Positions 20,571 to 33,451 of a stretch of 64,000 nucleotides of DNA are shown one piece after another. How positions within the stretch are numbered: the first letter of the stretch is position 1; the number at the start of each line of letters is the position of its first letter. This DNA comes from Atherinomorus stipes (Eukaryota > Chordata > Actinopteri > Atheriniformes > Atherinidae): the NCBI GenBank assembly GCA_023101725.1, contig JALJCO010001038.1, positions 186,001-250,000 on the forward strand. Direction: 5' to 3'. Position numbers and translations under genes: made by a program. A model generated the notes under the pieces. It saw only the letters and a list, made by a program, of their open reading frames with translations, was not told where the DNA came from and did no database searches.

Positions 20571-23500
20571 ATGCCGGTGTGACAACAAACACGTGGAAAC
20601 CGGAAGAATTCAGGTCTGTTCAGAGATTAAGTTCTTACTTTGTCTTTTTGAATGTCTGTGGTTTTGCCATATTTTAGGTCTGCACATCATAGTTGTTGGA
20701 GAAAACACTCATTCATTAATCATTTTAAAATCCTATCATTAAGTTACGAATAGTCAGGGGTTAATAAGATGTTTTCTTTTACTATTTCTACAGTCAGGAA
20801 GTACAACAAAGAAAAATTCTCTCTTGTATTACATTACTCTATCTCTCTTACACATATTTAACACAACACACAAAGTCTTATCATGATCATATTTTGAATA
20901 CAAGACCGGCGATAATACAGGCTAGTTAGTTGATAGTAATTAAGTAAAAATCTATAAAGCACATTTCACAGATGAAAATCATTAAGTGCTGTACATAATA
21001 TGAGAAATAAATGGTACAACAAAATTACATAATAAACATATTGAAAAGAAAGATAATAGAAAACATAAAATCATAAAACCCAGTCAATCACAATCAAATC
21101 AGCCAAAAGCTTTCCTGAATAAATACGTCTTCAGCTGCTTTTTAAAAGATTCCACCCAGTCAACCACACAGAGGGCGATGTTTTCATCTCCATAATAATA
21201 TGCATAATTCCAAACACTTTACCCCGCTGAAATCATTTTGGTACCACTTGGCAATAAGGTATAGACCTACATTTGCTAGAGAGACTAGATTTTAAATAAG
21301 CAGTTGACAAAAAAAATTCTATTTTTTTTTTACATTTTGCAAAAAGATTAGATATTAATTACTCAAACAGTACGCTATGTTTGTGCTCTCTATTCTGTCT
21401 TTTTAGAACATCAGTGAGCTAATGAACCTCCTTTTTTAACAGGTCATCATTGACCTTGCACCCTGCGTGGCTGAAATGAAAGCAGTGGCTGTTTCTGGAT
21501 TCCTGTGCGGACAGTAGAGCGACCCGAGAAGGCAGATGCCAACCATGGTCCAGGTTCAGCTTTCCAGGTGAGGTGGGAAAGAGCCAAGTTAAAAAGAAGC
21601 AAGTTGTGACACACGCCGTTACGCAAGAATGAATTTACTAGAAGTGTGTTTAAACATTGCTCTTTTTTTCAGTTCATTAGTTTTAGTGTCATATAAGATA
21701 TAAACTGCTTATTCTAACAACAGCAACAAATACAGAAAACAAAACTGAAAACATTAATTATCTTTGCAATGAATATTATATACAATTTTTGTTATATCTT
21801 ACCAAACTTGCACAATTCTAACACACTGGACTTTAACTGGGAGGTTTAAACCCAGCACACTCAGCCTCTATGTCTGGGTACTCCTGATGTATGTGGCAGA
21901 CAACACAGGAAGGGACAACAACCCGGTTGTCCTTTCCCGGTGTCCCAGCCCGGGACACAAAACCTCTGTAAGCCAAATAATGAGCACGTCTGTTATTACA
22001 AAAAATATGATACTTTTATACTTATCTATGTGGTGTTTTTGCTCTGTTGTCCTGGGTAGTAAAAATTGACACCGGTGCTCTTTTTAAACAGTAAATGATT
22101 TATGTTGTCTTTGTAGATGAACTAATGAAGTAAAAAAAAAAAAAAAAAAACTTCCTTTTCTCTCCCACTGATGCTCATGTCTTACAGATGGAGACCCCAA
22201 AAGAAGAGTTTGAGCCATGATCCTGCAGTCTGCATCATCATTTTGCCTCAGTGGATGGGAAATGATGCGGACAGCAGTTTTGTTATTATAATTATTACTA
22301 ATCCAGATTATTTCCACCATCACACAGCTACGTTTTCAGAGAGACTAATCATCTAGATTTCTTGTAAAATGTCAAGTCATACAGGGGGTTTACATTATTC
22401 GTGTCCATTAGATGACATCACAAATACGGCTGGAGCAACTGTGCAAGTTGGTCCTGAACCTTCCCAGTCTCTGAACCTGTCATGTCATTTGAGCAACACA
22501 AATGTAATTACACATCTGAAATGGATGAAGGGTGATGCAGCGTGGCTCCTCTGGCTCCACATCTGTTCTGAACCTGTAGGAGTGTGTGTAATAGGTGTTT
22601 CAGTACTTGGTATCTAGCATGATACTGGTTGTATATTCATACTTTGAGTGATTACCGTGGAATACTCACTTTTTAATTGACACCCAGCATTGATCTCTGC
22701 AGCAGATGTTCTCCTGCTCTGTAGGCATGGTTCTGCATCCTCCACAGGTGCACTTATACAGCAAGTATAATGTCAATCACCATGCGACTGATGTTGAGGA
22801 TTTCAGTTGTCAGTTCTATATTATGAAGCATGTTCCAGCAAAATGATCTAAACCCTTGAAGCATAATGTGTTGCAAGTGCAGCAAGCCACATGAAGCAAT
22901 CAGAAGACATACAGGTATGTGTTGACTGAAACTAGGTAGTGTTACTTTTGTATAGTCCTTTATTACTGATGGTGAAAGCCACCACAGCAAAGTGAAAACG
23001 GGAGCATATCAGTCTACAACAAGAAAGACTCCTTACAAAATAATTTAGTATAGGTGTTTTAGGTTAGCCAGGTTAGCCATGTCCACTGTAGTTTACCTAC
23101 TTTATTTACCTATATTTGTTGTAAACTCTGCTTCCTTCAAAGAGGTGGGTACTAACATGGGTTTACCATCCACTAAAGCCTAACAAAGAAATGCTATCAC
23201 TCCATTAGCGTCGAGAGAATTAGCCTGTAATGAAAGAGTAAGTCATAAAGATAGTGCAACGCAGAGGATGACTGCTAGTTTAATCTGTGACTTTACAGAC
23301 AAACATATTTGGTAGAGTGTCAAAATATGCTTTGTTACATATTATTTAGACAGTGTGTTGCCTAACTTTATTTGGCTAGGCTACTAGTTATCAATACAAA
23401 GTTCTGCCAACGACCACAGAGGAAATAAATAAGTTACCATTCTGATGTAAACCGTGAAGAACGAGGCTTATCATCACAGAGGTCAGTGTCTCGCTTTGGT

Positions 23501-23900
23501 GGCTCAAACAAGTCGGGCTTCGGCAGTCCGGCTGCAGACTGTTGTCTTCCGTTGTCTTCTGCCTGCACAGCACACTGGGGCGGGAACGCTCCTGCTCAAG
23601 CCCGGATTAAGGAAGCAGGGGTCCCTGGGCACAAAGTCTTGAAGGGCCCCTCCAATCACAACCAAAAGGACATCATATACAATGTCCATCATTCCGATTT
23701 TACACCGCATCATTGTAAACAACATTTCTCAGCTGGTAGCAACAACATGAAAACACTACACTGCGATCAAACTATAGCGCATGTAGATATCTGGTGTTTC
23801 TTTGCGTCTTTTTTGTCTTCCTCCTATCTCTTTCTTTCTCTGTCCTCCTCTTATGTCTTTATAAACTATCAGCCAGATGACGACAGACCAGCTGTCCTCA
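19000..23900. other. Long intergenic stretch with simple repeats, no gene recognised
   Basis: Holds a (TTA)n/(TCA)n tract (about 19476-19511), a GGA-rich tract (19758-19782), a (GA)n microsatellite (20515-20569) and a poly(A) tract (22131-22150). At 20950-21300 the sequence resembles a dispersed fish repeat (CACATTTCACAGATG, AAGTGCTGTACATAAT, and TACGTCTTCAGCTGCTTTTT). At 23585-23650 a GC-rich block (AGCAGGGGTCCCTGGGCAC) looks like the edge of another repeat. No coding exon could be supported. Confidence 0.4.
20515..20569. repeat. (GA)n microsatellite
   Basis: About 27 GA dinucleotides with one interruption (GAAAGA near 20522). Confidence 0.95.
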
Positions 23901-23904
23901 CATC

Positions 23905-24370
23905 TCACATCATGAAAGTCCTGCAGAAGCTGTCATTGGCTCACCTCAATAAGCAGTCAACATCTCTCAGGATCTGTTCCAGTCTGCATACCATAATTTT
24001 CTTGAGGTTGAAAGCACCATCATCTACCTGCTTCAGAGATCTCACTCTCATCTGGACCAATCAGGCAGCACTTTGAGGGTCATGTTCTTTGATTTCTGAA
24101 GTGTTTTTAATACGGTTCATCTGCTTTGTTCCAGCATGTGAGAAGCTCCATCAGTTCCAGATGGATTCCTCCTCCACCACCTGGATCTCTGACCAGCTAC
24201 CAAACAGACCACAGTGTGTCTGGGATGGAGGTCAGCAGCACTGGAGCACCACAAGGCACTGTACTCTCACCATTTCTGGTCAGTCACTTAATGAGATGGT
24301 GCAGAATCAGCTCATCTTCAACACAAACACAACATGAGAGATGATCGTAGACTTCAGGAAGAACTGGAGT
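23905..24370 (+). pseudogene. L2-like LINE reverse transcriptase relic
   Basis: In changing frames the plus strand encodes pieces of a non-LTR reverse transcriptase in correct order: a DQ-G-S-T-LRVMFFDF stretch with SVFNTVHLL, then the region before the catalytic domain, then a GAPQGTVLSPFLVS-type motif (24245-24285), and finally TREMIVDFRKN-type sequence (24330-24365). The block with the catalytic YxDD, between SPFL and REMIVDFRK, is deleted. Multiple frameshifts are present. The clade is read as L2/Rex-like from memory of fish LINEs and is less certain than the RT call. Confidence 0.65.
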
Positions 24371-24374
24371 AATT

Positions 24375-25314
24375 TATTTTCTATAAATTCTATAACTCAG
24401 TATTCCTAGCTTGATGGATAAGCTTTCATCTGATATAGTCAAAGTTCTCTGTTTTATCTTCAACATGATGACAGGAAAAATTGAAACTACTAAATCTCTC
24501 AAGATTATTTTTAGGTTTGATAATAAAAATAAAAGTGATACATAAGACAGTAAAGTCATAAATAGAAAATTATACAGCAGTTTTAGTCAAAGCCAATAAG
24601 AAAAATTGCCCCAGCTATTGAAAATAAATGTAAATCTGATTTCTGGATGGTTTCTTTCCTTTTTTACGTATTTTCTCAACATTAATCTGTCCAGGTTTGA
24701 TGGTGTCTGAAAGATCCTCAGTTTGCCTAAATAAGCACACAAAAACATCTGTTTGTGGACAGGTATTACTTTTTTTATGACTATTTGAGGTTTTGATGAA
24801 AGGCCAAATTGTACCTTTTACAAAGAGATAGTAGAGGGGAAAACATTTCGGCATTAGAGGGTCAAACATGTTTTAAACATCTTATCCTCCTCGGATTGTC
24901 CATAGGAACTGTACTCTAGGTCCTTCTCAACCGATCAGTCTTTTCATGAAGTGAAGTTAAAAACAGACACTTTCCGTTGGAGGTCAGTTTCAGCAGCTGT
25001 AACACGTCTTGGCACTTCTGCTCATGATGAGCTGGAAACCTGATTTCTGATCCCTCATAGCTCTGAACAAGGTCAATCAATCAGTTTCTGTTGAGAGCCG
25101 AGTAAAAAAGACACAGATGGGGCTAGAAAGACAAGCCGTGTATGATTGATTTAGATCTTAGTGGGAGAAGTGGAACACTGATGGCATCCACTGTCATTTT
25201 GTGCCCACTCACCTTTGATTTTCAGGATTTACTGAAGGAAAATCTAATAGATAAAATACAGTGAATTGACCTGGACCTTCAGGACTGGGCTGTCAGGACC
25301 AACATTGCCCTCTA
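24375..25314. other. Intergenic, no gene seen
   Basis: AT-rich sequence without recognised features. Confidence 0.4.
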
Positions 25315-25805
25315 AAGCCCCGTTTCCACCCGCGGGTCTGGGTCAGGTCGGGCCGGGCCAGGCCGGATCGGGTGGGTTTGGGTACGGATGTGTTGATTTC
25401 ACGCTGTGTCCCCACAGCAACCTGTACCCTTATTCTGGAGGCGGAGAATTAGCTGGACAGCGCTGCTACGTGATTGTGTGACATCATCGCCGTGTAACGC
25501 CGTTTAACCAAAACACCGGCGCCACACGTGACAGAAACAGAAAGGAGTCACCCCGGCTTTGTTTTTACGCTGGGTCACGCGGGAAGTGGCGGATTTTTCA
25601 ATGAATCAGCTGATTGCTGTGTATAAGCTCCACCTCTTTGGTCCGGATCGGTTAGATCAGTACCCCTACCGAAGGGTGCCAAAAAAGTAGTCCGGGTCGG
25701 GTCGGATATAAGGGTACCCGTCCCAGTTTTTATCTGTGGAGACGCAAAAAAACGTGGACCGATCCGGCCCGACCCGACCCAGACCCGCTGGTGGAAACGG
25801 GGCTT
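25315..25805. mobile_element. GC-rich MITE with about 50-bp terminal inverted repeats
   Basis: The left end AAGCCCCGTTTCCACCCGCG and the inverse right end AAGCCCCGTTTCCACCAGCG match at all but one of the first 20 bases. Matching continues through GGGTCTGGGTCRGGTCGGGCC, with an extra GGGCC-type unit on the left. The GTTTCCAC end type is common in hAT-like fish MITEs. No coding frame is convincing and no exact target duplication was identified. Confidence 0.75.
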
Positions 25806-26790
25806 AAGATCTAATTAATAAACACAGTTACCAAGTTCTAAAATTACCAGGGATTTTTTGTCAGTGTGGGGAGCAGCTTGCCGGGTATCTCCGCTCACCA
25901 TTAATACAAGACTGTGCCAGAGCCTGTTTGCTCGACCAGGCCTCGATCTTATGAAGGTTAGTTTTGCCATCATTGTTACAAGCATGCGATCTCACTAACC
26001 GAGGCCTTGTCACATAATCGGCACGGTTTAAGCGGCTCCGGGGAATTTCAAATGGAATTAATTTTAATATCTGTCAGTGCTATGGATTTCAAACGCATCA
26101 TAAACAGAAGATTTTTAGAGGGGTTTTATCTAGCAATCATTCATCATTTAGGACCGATGGAAAAATTAAAATGAAATTTGTGGAATGATAATAATAATAA
26201 TAACTACCAAGCATTACTAATGCATCAAGACCTTGCACAATATCTGCATATGAATGCTTCTGGCTATTTTCGGATTATTCATAATGGTTTGGTGAAACTG
26301 GTTCCAAAGTTAATGCTTGTAAATGATCATAAACATTATCAATAAAGATCACAGATGCCAGAATGTCATTGTAACCATTGTAATCATCAGGAATCATTGT
26401 AGTTTATTTCCAGTTTTAGATCAAATTAAATCAAGATTCTCCACGTTTCATGCTTGTTAAGTGTCATTGTGAGGGAGGGACATATGGGGAACTGAGCTCC
26501 TTGGTGGAGGTCTGCGCTCTCTGAATGCTTTTCTAGTCAGTCAGTCTTTCTATCTGTAGCTATCTATCTGCTCAAATGAATAAAGGGAAATGGCTCAAAG
26601 TCAGTCACACTTCTGGGATATCAATCTCCCAGTTTAGAAGCAACACTGATTGCGAATCGATTTTACCTGCTTTTTACAAATGGAACTGACAACAGGTGGA
26701 AAAGAGAGGCAATTAGCAAGTCAACCTGTTCTGCAAGTGGTGGCCACAGATCATTTCCTTCTTCATCCTTTCTGGCTGATATTTGGGCAC
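25806..26790. other. Intergenic, candidate conserved non-coding sequence
   Basis: About 25860-26350 is compositionally even and free of recognised repeats apart from a short (ATA)n at 26187-26201. It contains several homeodomain-like ATTAAT/TAATTT cores. No coding signal. Confidence 0.3.
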
Positions 26791-26792
26791 AA

Positions 26793-27775
26793 ATGCATTT
26801 TGCCAACGCCCTCAGAGGTAACAAGAAGCGGTTTCTGCAACCTACAGAAGTTGCTCAGGTAGATCAGCTCATCCAGGATGACACATCAGTGTGTGCTGTA
26901 GGAATGTTTGCTGTGTGGAGAGCATGGAGGAGATACCAGGAGACAGGCCAGTATAGCAGCATAGCAGGGCATGGGAAGGGGGCCCTAGGAAGACAATAAC
27001 CCAGCAGCAAGACCTCTATCTTCTTTGTGCATGGAGGACCAGAAGGGGCACTGCCAGAATCCTTTAAAATGACCTCAAGCAGGCCGCTAATGTTACTGTA
27101 TGCCCAAACTGTCAGAAACAGACTGCATCAGGGTGGTATGAGCACTGGATGTCCACTGGTGGGTGGTGCTTATAGCCCAACACCATGCAGGGCGATTAGC
27201 ATTTACCAGACAACACCAGGATGAACAGATTTACTGTTGGCAACCTGTACTCTTCACTGATGAGAGCAGGTTCATGTTGAGCACGTGACAGATGTGAGAT
27301 GAGATCTGCTCATTCTGCTGCCTTCAACATCTCCAGCATGACCAGTTTGGCAGTGGATCAGTGATGGTCTGGGGAAGCATATCTTTGGAGGTCCTCACAG
27401 ACCCCCAGGTGCTTGCCAGAGGTACCCTGGCTGCCATTAGGTACTGGCACAAGATCCTCAAACTCATTGTGAGACCTGCTGCAACAGTGGAACCTGGGTT
27501 CCTTCTGATGCAGGACAATGCTTGGCCTCACATACCTGGAGTGTGTCAGCAATTCCTGCATGATGAAGCCATTGTTCCTCTGGACTGGCCTGCCCATTCA
27601 CCAGACCTGAATGCAATCCAGCACAACTTGTCTTGTTCCATCCACCATCACATCACACCACAGACTGTCCAGGGGTTGACTGATGCCCTGATCCAGGTCT
27701 GGGAGAAGATCTCTCTGGAGAACATCCATTGTCTTATCAGAAGCAGCTCAGATGTTGCAGGGAATGTGTACAGGC
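26793..27775 (+). pseudogene. Tc1-like transposase, full-span but frameshifted
   Basis: Three plus-strand pieces in shifting frames are collinear with a teleost Tc1-family transposase. 26793-26999 covers the N-terminal helix-turn-helix, with ANALRGNKKRFLQPTEVAQ and AWRRYQETGQY. 27027-27224 contains QTVRNRLHQGGM. 27361-27834 is the catalytic half, with MVWGSISLE, MQDNAWPH (second catalytic D) and a SPDLNAIQHNL block where SPDLNPIEHLW is expected. The usual third catalytic acidic residue in PIEHLW reads Q, and frameshifts break the frame, so it is inactive. Its ends run into the tRNA-like repeat at 27800. Confidence 0.85.
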
Positions 27776-27799
27776 ATACAGAAAATATTTCTTGCTACT

Positions 27800-28213
27800 G
27801 TGGCAGGACAAAGGAGGGCCCGAGTAGGATTTGATCCCCAGACTTCCAGTGCGCACTTACCATTCAGCCAAAAGGATATACCTGTGGCCAGGTAGCCAGG
27901 GCGCATCATCACTCAGACGCATAGTAACAGGACCATCAACTGTCATACCTCACCTCATCTTTTTACAAGCACATCCCTGCTCCACGAAGGCTGCCACCAA
28001 TCCAGAATCCATGGACCAACCTCCAGTGCTACATGGATCCCTACTTGCGAGCACCACACTGTGGCAAGGTATGCAATGGAGGGCCCGGGCAGGATTTCAT
28101 CCCCAGACTGCCGGATGAGAGTCGTGTGCTAACCAGTCAGCCAAAGGGATATCCCTGTGGCCAGGGCGCGTGATCACTCGGAGGCATAGTGACAGGACTG
28201 TCAACTGTCACAC
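27800..28213 (-). repeat. Dimeric tRNA-like SINE-type repeat, copy A
   Basis: Read on the minus strand it holds two tandem units. Each runs from GTCCTGTCACTATGC-type sequence, through CCACAGGGATATCCCTTTGG and an A-box-like TGGCTGACTGGTTAGCAC, to a B-box-like GGGGATGAAATCC and then GGGCCCTCC. About 100 bp of spacer separates them. A-box and B-box spacing resembles a tRNA promoter, so it reads as a tRNA-derived retroposon dimer. The same organisation recurs inverted at 38751-39117. The family is not one I can name. Confidence 0.6.
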
Positions 28214-28525
28214 TACTTTATACTTGGGCATGTTAAATGAATGTAATTGTTATAACAAAAATGCATTATGTTACTGATTTCTTTTGCTCACATGTTCAAA
28301 ATAAATCAAATAAATGCTCAAATCTGTTTAGCAAATCTGATTATAATCCACCATACATCCCAGTACCTGTTCATAGATTGGATTAAATATGAACTTCAAT
28401 TCAATCCTTGTCATGAGACTGCACGAGGAGGTGTAAATAATGAGGAAGAACCCCTGTTTTAATGAAAGTTACAGCCAGTTTCTACATTGACCACGTTTCA
28501 GGTTTAATTCAAACTGCAAAGGTTA
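28214..28525. other. Intergenic, no gene seen
   Basis: AT-rich; nothing recognised. Confidence 0.35.
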
Positions 28526-28892
28526 AGCTGCTTTCAGACTTGCATCGCTGACCATGAGCGGTAAAGTCCATCCTCTTTAACCAGACTCGTCTTTTCAAAC
28601 ATGAGCTTCCTTGCGGACTTCTTGTGTTCTGGGCCCTTTCAGACATCAGGAAATGTTGTGGATAAGTCAACACAGCCACAGTCTGCTTTCAACCCTGTGT
28701 ATTGCTCATTCAGCCAAAACGGCATGCCTCAGTATTTCCTCTCTTATGACATGGAGGCCAGCTGGTACAGTACAGTACAATATGTCCGCTATGTCCACAT
28801 CTATGAGGTAAAAGACCTGAATGCAAATGGTATAAAGGACAAAGTCTGCACGATTACCACTTTCCATTGCAAGTCTGAAAGGGGCTATACAG
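28526..28892. mobile_element. Possible MITE
   Basis: The left sequence GCTTTCAGACTTGCATCG (about 28530) and the inverse of the right sequence (about 28865-28890), CCTTTCAGACTTGCAATGG, form an imperfect inverted repeat. The interior contains GTACAGTACAGTACAATATG. The 110-codon open frame across it looks incidental. Confidence 0.4.
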
Positions 28893-31800
28893 ACATACAA
28901 CTGTCCCAAAATCCCAAAACCAGAAAAAAGTAACCACTTTTTTCATTTGATCATCAATGATATATTTAGTTGTTTTTTTTAAGGAACAGCTCTATTCTGA
29001 ATGTACTTTTTAAATTATTTTTCATGAAACTGCGGTTTTACATCTCCAGATGCAAACATAAATAACTGCATGAGGAGGACAAAAACAAGCCTTTTAACAC
29101 TACTTTTAACATCCTCCTTACAATCCTGGAATCTAAGTCTATAAAACAAGAGGATAAATTATAAATGATTAAAAATAGAAGAGGTCTCAAATGTCCTTTA
29201 AAAGCCAAAATCACTGGAGGGTCTCATTTATCCTTAATAAGGTTCTTGGCTGCACATGACATTAACCTGTAAATACTTAAACAATATATAAGAAACACGA
29301 GGCCCAATTGTCACAAAGAATAAAAGCAGATTCCAGTTTAATTCCAGTTTGTCTGGGATGTTACTGGTTTATGAGAACAGAACACACAAACAGCAGCATC
29401 ACTGGGACTGGTGACCTAATTCTGATATTCAGAAAAAATGTTACACAAAAAATATCATAACTTCTCTGATCAAAAGTAAAACAAGAAAAATTAAGATAAA
29501 AAGGAAAAAAATAAGATAGAGAGGAATGTTAGTGAAAAAATATTTTGATGCATATTCAGTTTGCTATCAAGAGACTATTCACAGTTTCAATTGAATCAGG
29601 TTTCTTTCTTTGTATATGTAAAACTGGATTTTTACATATGTAAAACTTTTATTTTTCTAAATATGAAGAGATTTTTATCTGTTAGAGACCCCACACAAAG
29701 AAAACCAGCTTTGAACAATTTTGATGGTACTGTGTGTGGTGTGCTCCGATCTCAGCACAGCACAGCACACAGCAAACGATCCCATCCCACAGCTAAACAT
29801 CTAGTCCTCTGAGCAGGAATTTTGCGTGATCTAACATGGTCTAACAAACACAAAGAAGAAACAGAGCAAAAGTTGCAAAACACAACATGCAGCATGGATG
29901 ACGAGACAAGGAAATGATGGTGGTTTTAGGACTATTGTTGACAAAAAAATCCCAAACTGAAAAGGTCCATCAGACTTTGTTTTATGACAGCCATGCGTGA
30001 TCTCGTCTTTGCCTGCGTCTACTGATTGATATGGATTAGTTCCTGCTTACTTGTTCCTATAGGCAGCTTGCAATCTTGATTTGTTGCTTTTATATTCCCC
30101 ATCATCATCTACAGTCAAACCTTTGGGTCGTCGGTTTTCCCCACACTTGAAGTTTTTTGGTTGAAAATACTGTACAAGTTCGATACTTGTGACCATCTAC
30201 CCAGACCCACTTCAGAGCCGATTGTCGGGAGAAATTCATTTTTAACACAATTCAGACCACTGGATCTATACTCTGCTGTTAAGTCCAATAGTTGTGTTCA
30301 GATGGTTAATTAGCTTCGATGATGCGTAATGTGGATAGCTATAGCTCTGAGAGTGCATGAGTATGTGCATAAGTGTGAATATTTAAATATGTTCGTCTCA
30401 TTGGGCGCAATGTCTGTTATGTTTTTGCAGGGCTTTTATTTAAACACAAAGTGTGATTTTTCTATTACTTTGTCATTGATTTATTTGAGAGCATGTCACT
30501 TATTTGAATGTTTAGACTTGCTGTGAACTACTGTTGACTATTAATGATAGAACGCACACATCGTGTGGATATGTTTTGTTTTAATAAAGTAATGTTGTAT
30601 TCGAGAGAGATACACTCTTTTGAAAGTTTGTGGAGGTGTAACACTGCTACAAAAATAAATTTGGCACACCCACCATTTGCTGGTGCACACCCAATGTTTT
30701 TTTCTGTCTACGGCAATGTATGGGCTCTTCAGTCTGTGCATCAAAGAGGCGGAAACTGATGCCACAGCTCCACAAATCTCTCCTCTTTCCCACTGCTCCA
30801 CAGGAGAGTAGCTGTGTCTCTCCTCCTTTTTGCCATTGTTGTTTGTGTACTGGTGCTCCTGTGCAGTCTCTCTGGTGGAAGCGATATTGGTTGATACGTA
30901 GGAACACAACACAGGACATGTTACACTAGGCAGACAAACCCCCCAAAATTCTGACACACCAGTCTTTCTATGTCGTGGTCGTGAAGTGTTGCAGACACCA
31001 ATTCGCCAATTGCTGATTAGTCACATGACACGGAACAAAGACGCAACGTTCTGCGATCCAACAACGCAGAATCAGGCATGACAGTGAGTGACTGCGACGT
31101 CTCTGTCAGGCCAAAATAGGGCTAAATTTGTGTTGTCTGATCCAGGCTTTAGAGGCTACAGCTCTTCACTGAAGCCTTCCCATATCCACGTTTTTCACTG
31201 TTCCATGAAGTGGAAATCTTCTACATCTCCTGCATCGTTTTAAACACATTTTGTTGAAATTACTCATGACAGATATGCTCTCTGTGGGATCTCCTTCAGA
31301 ATTTGAAAGACATACTATGGGTTTGAGCAAAGCTTGACTTCACGTCATGAATGTATAAAGTTAAACTGCTGGCGGCTGAACGACTGATGGGATCTAGAAT
31401 CTGGTTTGAAGGCTAAACATGAGACTGAATCAACTTGTTCAAATCAACTCTTTATTTTTGCCGTGTTTGCTTTTACTTTCCAAATAAATGCATTAAAGCT
31501 GGTTTCCAGCAGGGGTTTCTCCCACGCTCTCCTCCCACGGTGCACCCAACTTTGAGAAGATGAATTGTTGATGGGCAAAAGAACAACAATTGCTACTCAA
31601 GACTTCATTTAATATTTACAGGACAAGCACGGCAGGTCTGCAGCTGCGGCCTTGTAAGTGAAAACACAAAGGAGTTTTGTGCAATTAGTGGAACAGCAAA
31701 GAAAAAGAGGACAAAGGAAAGAAAAAATGTTTTTTCTGATAAACAAAAACATATTAATGTGATTGTTCAAACTGTTTGCTTTTCCCATGAATGTAGCCAG

Positions 31801-32670
31801 AACCTCAGAGAACCCTGTGGATATAAAATTGAAGTGGTTAAGTGTGTATGGAGCCGACAGATTGCCTCATATCCATGCAGCAGGCTGAACTCACATTAAG
31901 AATTGCCTTAGCATCTTCCTCCTCCCTCTGAAGACTGCTGGAGCCTTGGCAGCAGCTGCTTTTGTTTATTCTGCACCTAACATGTCCTCCCCCCAAAATT
32001 TACCCTTGATCAACAAACATATTAGGTTATGCTAATATTAGCTGTCATTAGAAATCTGCTCACGGCATTGGTTTCCTCTCTGTTCAGTGAATCATTTGTT
32101 TTGATAACTCTGTGTTCCCTCTGCTGTGCAGCGTGGGCATGCGAACAGATGTCAGGGGTTAAATTCTGCACATCTATACCATCCGTGTTAGCTTTCAGTT
32201 AATGCACGACTCCCACCTCCTGCACTTAAACATGACAGAGGTGCACTAATGGACAGCAGGAGTGTGCTGAAAAGCAACCAGCTGCCAACAGCTCCATCTC
32301 ACTGCAGCAAAATAACACAGAAAAGGAAAGTAGCACTGTGTTTAGATTTAGCCTCAAATACTCCAAAACAGAAGTACATCAGACATAAAATGTTTTGTTT
32401 TTTTTCCATTTAAAAATCTGCTCCCTCCAACCTTGCTAACTGAATGTTCAATTGAGCACCCAACAAAGAATAAAGAACAGCAAAGATAACAAAGTTTGAC
32501 AGACAGGAAAGAGCATTTTTCCAGCAACAAAGTGATTCCAAAAGAAATTCGCAGAAAAGTTGAGATATCCCAGTATAGTGTGCTGTGTGTCCTTCTGAGG
32601 AAACTGGACAAGTAGAGGACAAAAGGAGATGTGTTAGGACAAAAAATCTGTGAGGAGAAATCTGTAGGAG
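28893..32670. other. Intergenic, no gene recognised
   Basis: Mostly AT-rich. A GC-richer block at about 30630-30960 has open frames on both strands that overlap and match nothing known to me. About 31780-32290 is even in composition and repeat-free, a candidate conserved non-coding stretch. Confidence 0.35.
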
Positions 32671-32674
32671 GTTA

Positions 32675-33451
32675 AGGCCACACACCAAACGCAATTTTGG
32701 TGTCAAAATCGCGCATTACGCCCAAAGTTGGATGCTTGGTCACTAAAAAGTCAGACGCTTGATTCTTTTTCCTGTCACCGGTTCGTCTGCACCATGGCAG
32801 ATGCAGTAGAGAGACTGGCTCGGCTTTATGTTATAAATAAATAAAGCTAGGGAATGTCGTGGCATCTCTGCTCCGTGTCTGGTTCACCAGATGATTCCAG
32901 GTGTTCTGAGTGTGATCAGTTTCACCATTTACTCCAGGAGCTGTGCGTTGGTGAGGGACGCTTTCAGCAGTCTGATCTGGCCCAGTTTAACGACCCGCTG
33001 TCCAGATGCGGGGCAGCATTATAAGCCTATTACATCCCATAAGGAGAGCAGGTCATCAAACCACTGTTCAGAATCCGGGACGGGACACAGATCACAGTTT
33101 ATCCTCCTCTGTCTTCAGAGAGAGAGGAGATCCCCCTGGTTCTTCTGGGTTTTCCCCGTCCTGTCATAAAATGTGTGTGTGTGTCATGACATTGAGTCGC
33201 TCTGATTGGTTGACCCCCCCCCCCCCCCCGTCAAGATGCCAAAGTTCAGATTTTCCAACTCCAGCATCTGCCGCCCATAACATGCATCAAACGTTCAAAA
33301 TCTCAAAACTAACTGCGCGTAACGTGCCTACACGCGCTGTGCATAATGCTGCGCAGGGTTTTCGACGCCTCACCGACATGCGTCGGCCAGTGACTTTGCA
33401 TGTAAACCTGATGCCCTTGAAGCCCATATCGTGCTTGGTGTGTACACACCG
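32675..33451. mobile_element. PIF/Harbinger-type non-autonomous element with transposase remnant
   Basis: TTA lies outside both ends (32672-32674, 33452-33454), matching the 3-bp duplication of PIF/Harbinger. The left end AGGCCACACACCAAACGCAA pairs imperfectly with the inverse right end CGGTGTGTACACACCAAGCA. Inside, at about 32900-33010, the plus strand encodes QFHHLLQELCVGEGRFQQ and LAQFNDPLSRCGAAL. These resemble the N-terminal part of Harbinger transposases. The rest of the transposase is missing. A C-run (about 33217-33230) lies inside. The left end recurs at 61703. Confidence 0.6.

Noticed and set aside
21420..21570. Exon-like sequence between TTTTTTAACAG and CAG|GTGAGG
   Set aside because: Splice-like borders only. 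The enclosed sequence has stops in frame and no protein similarity that I can see.
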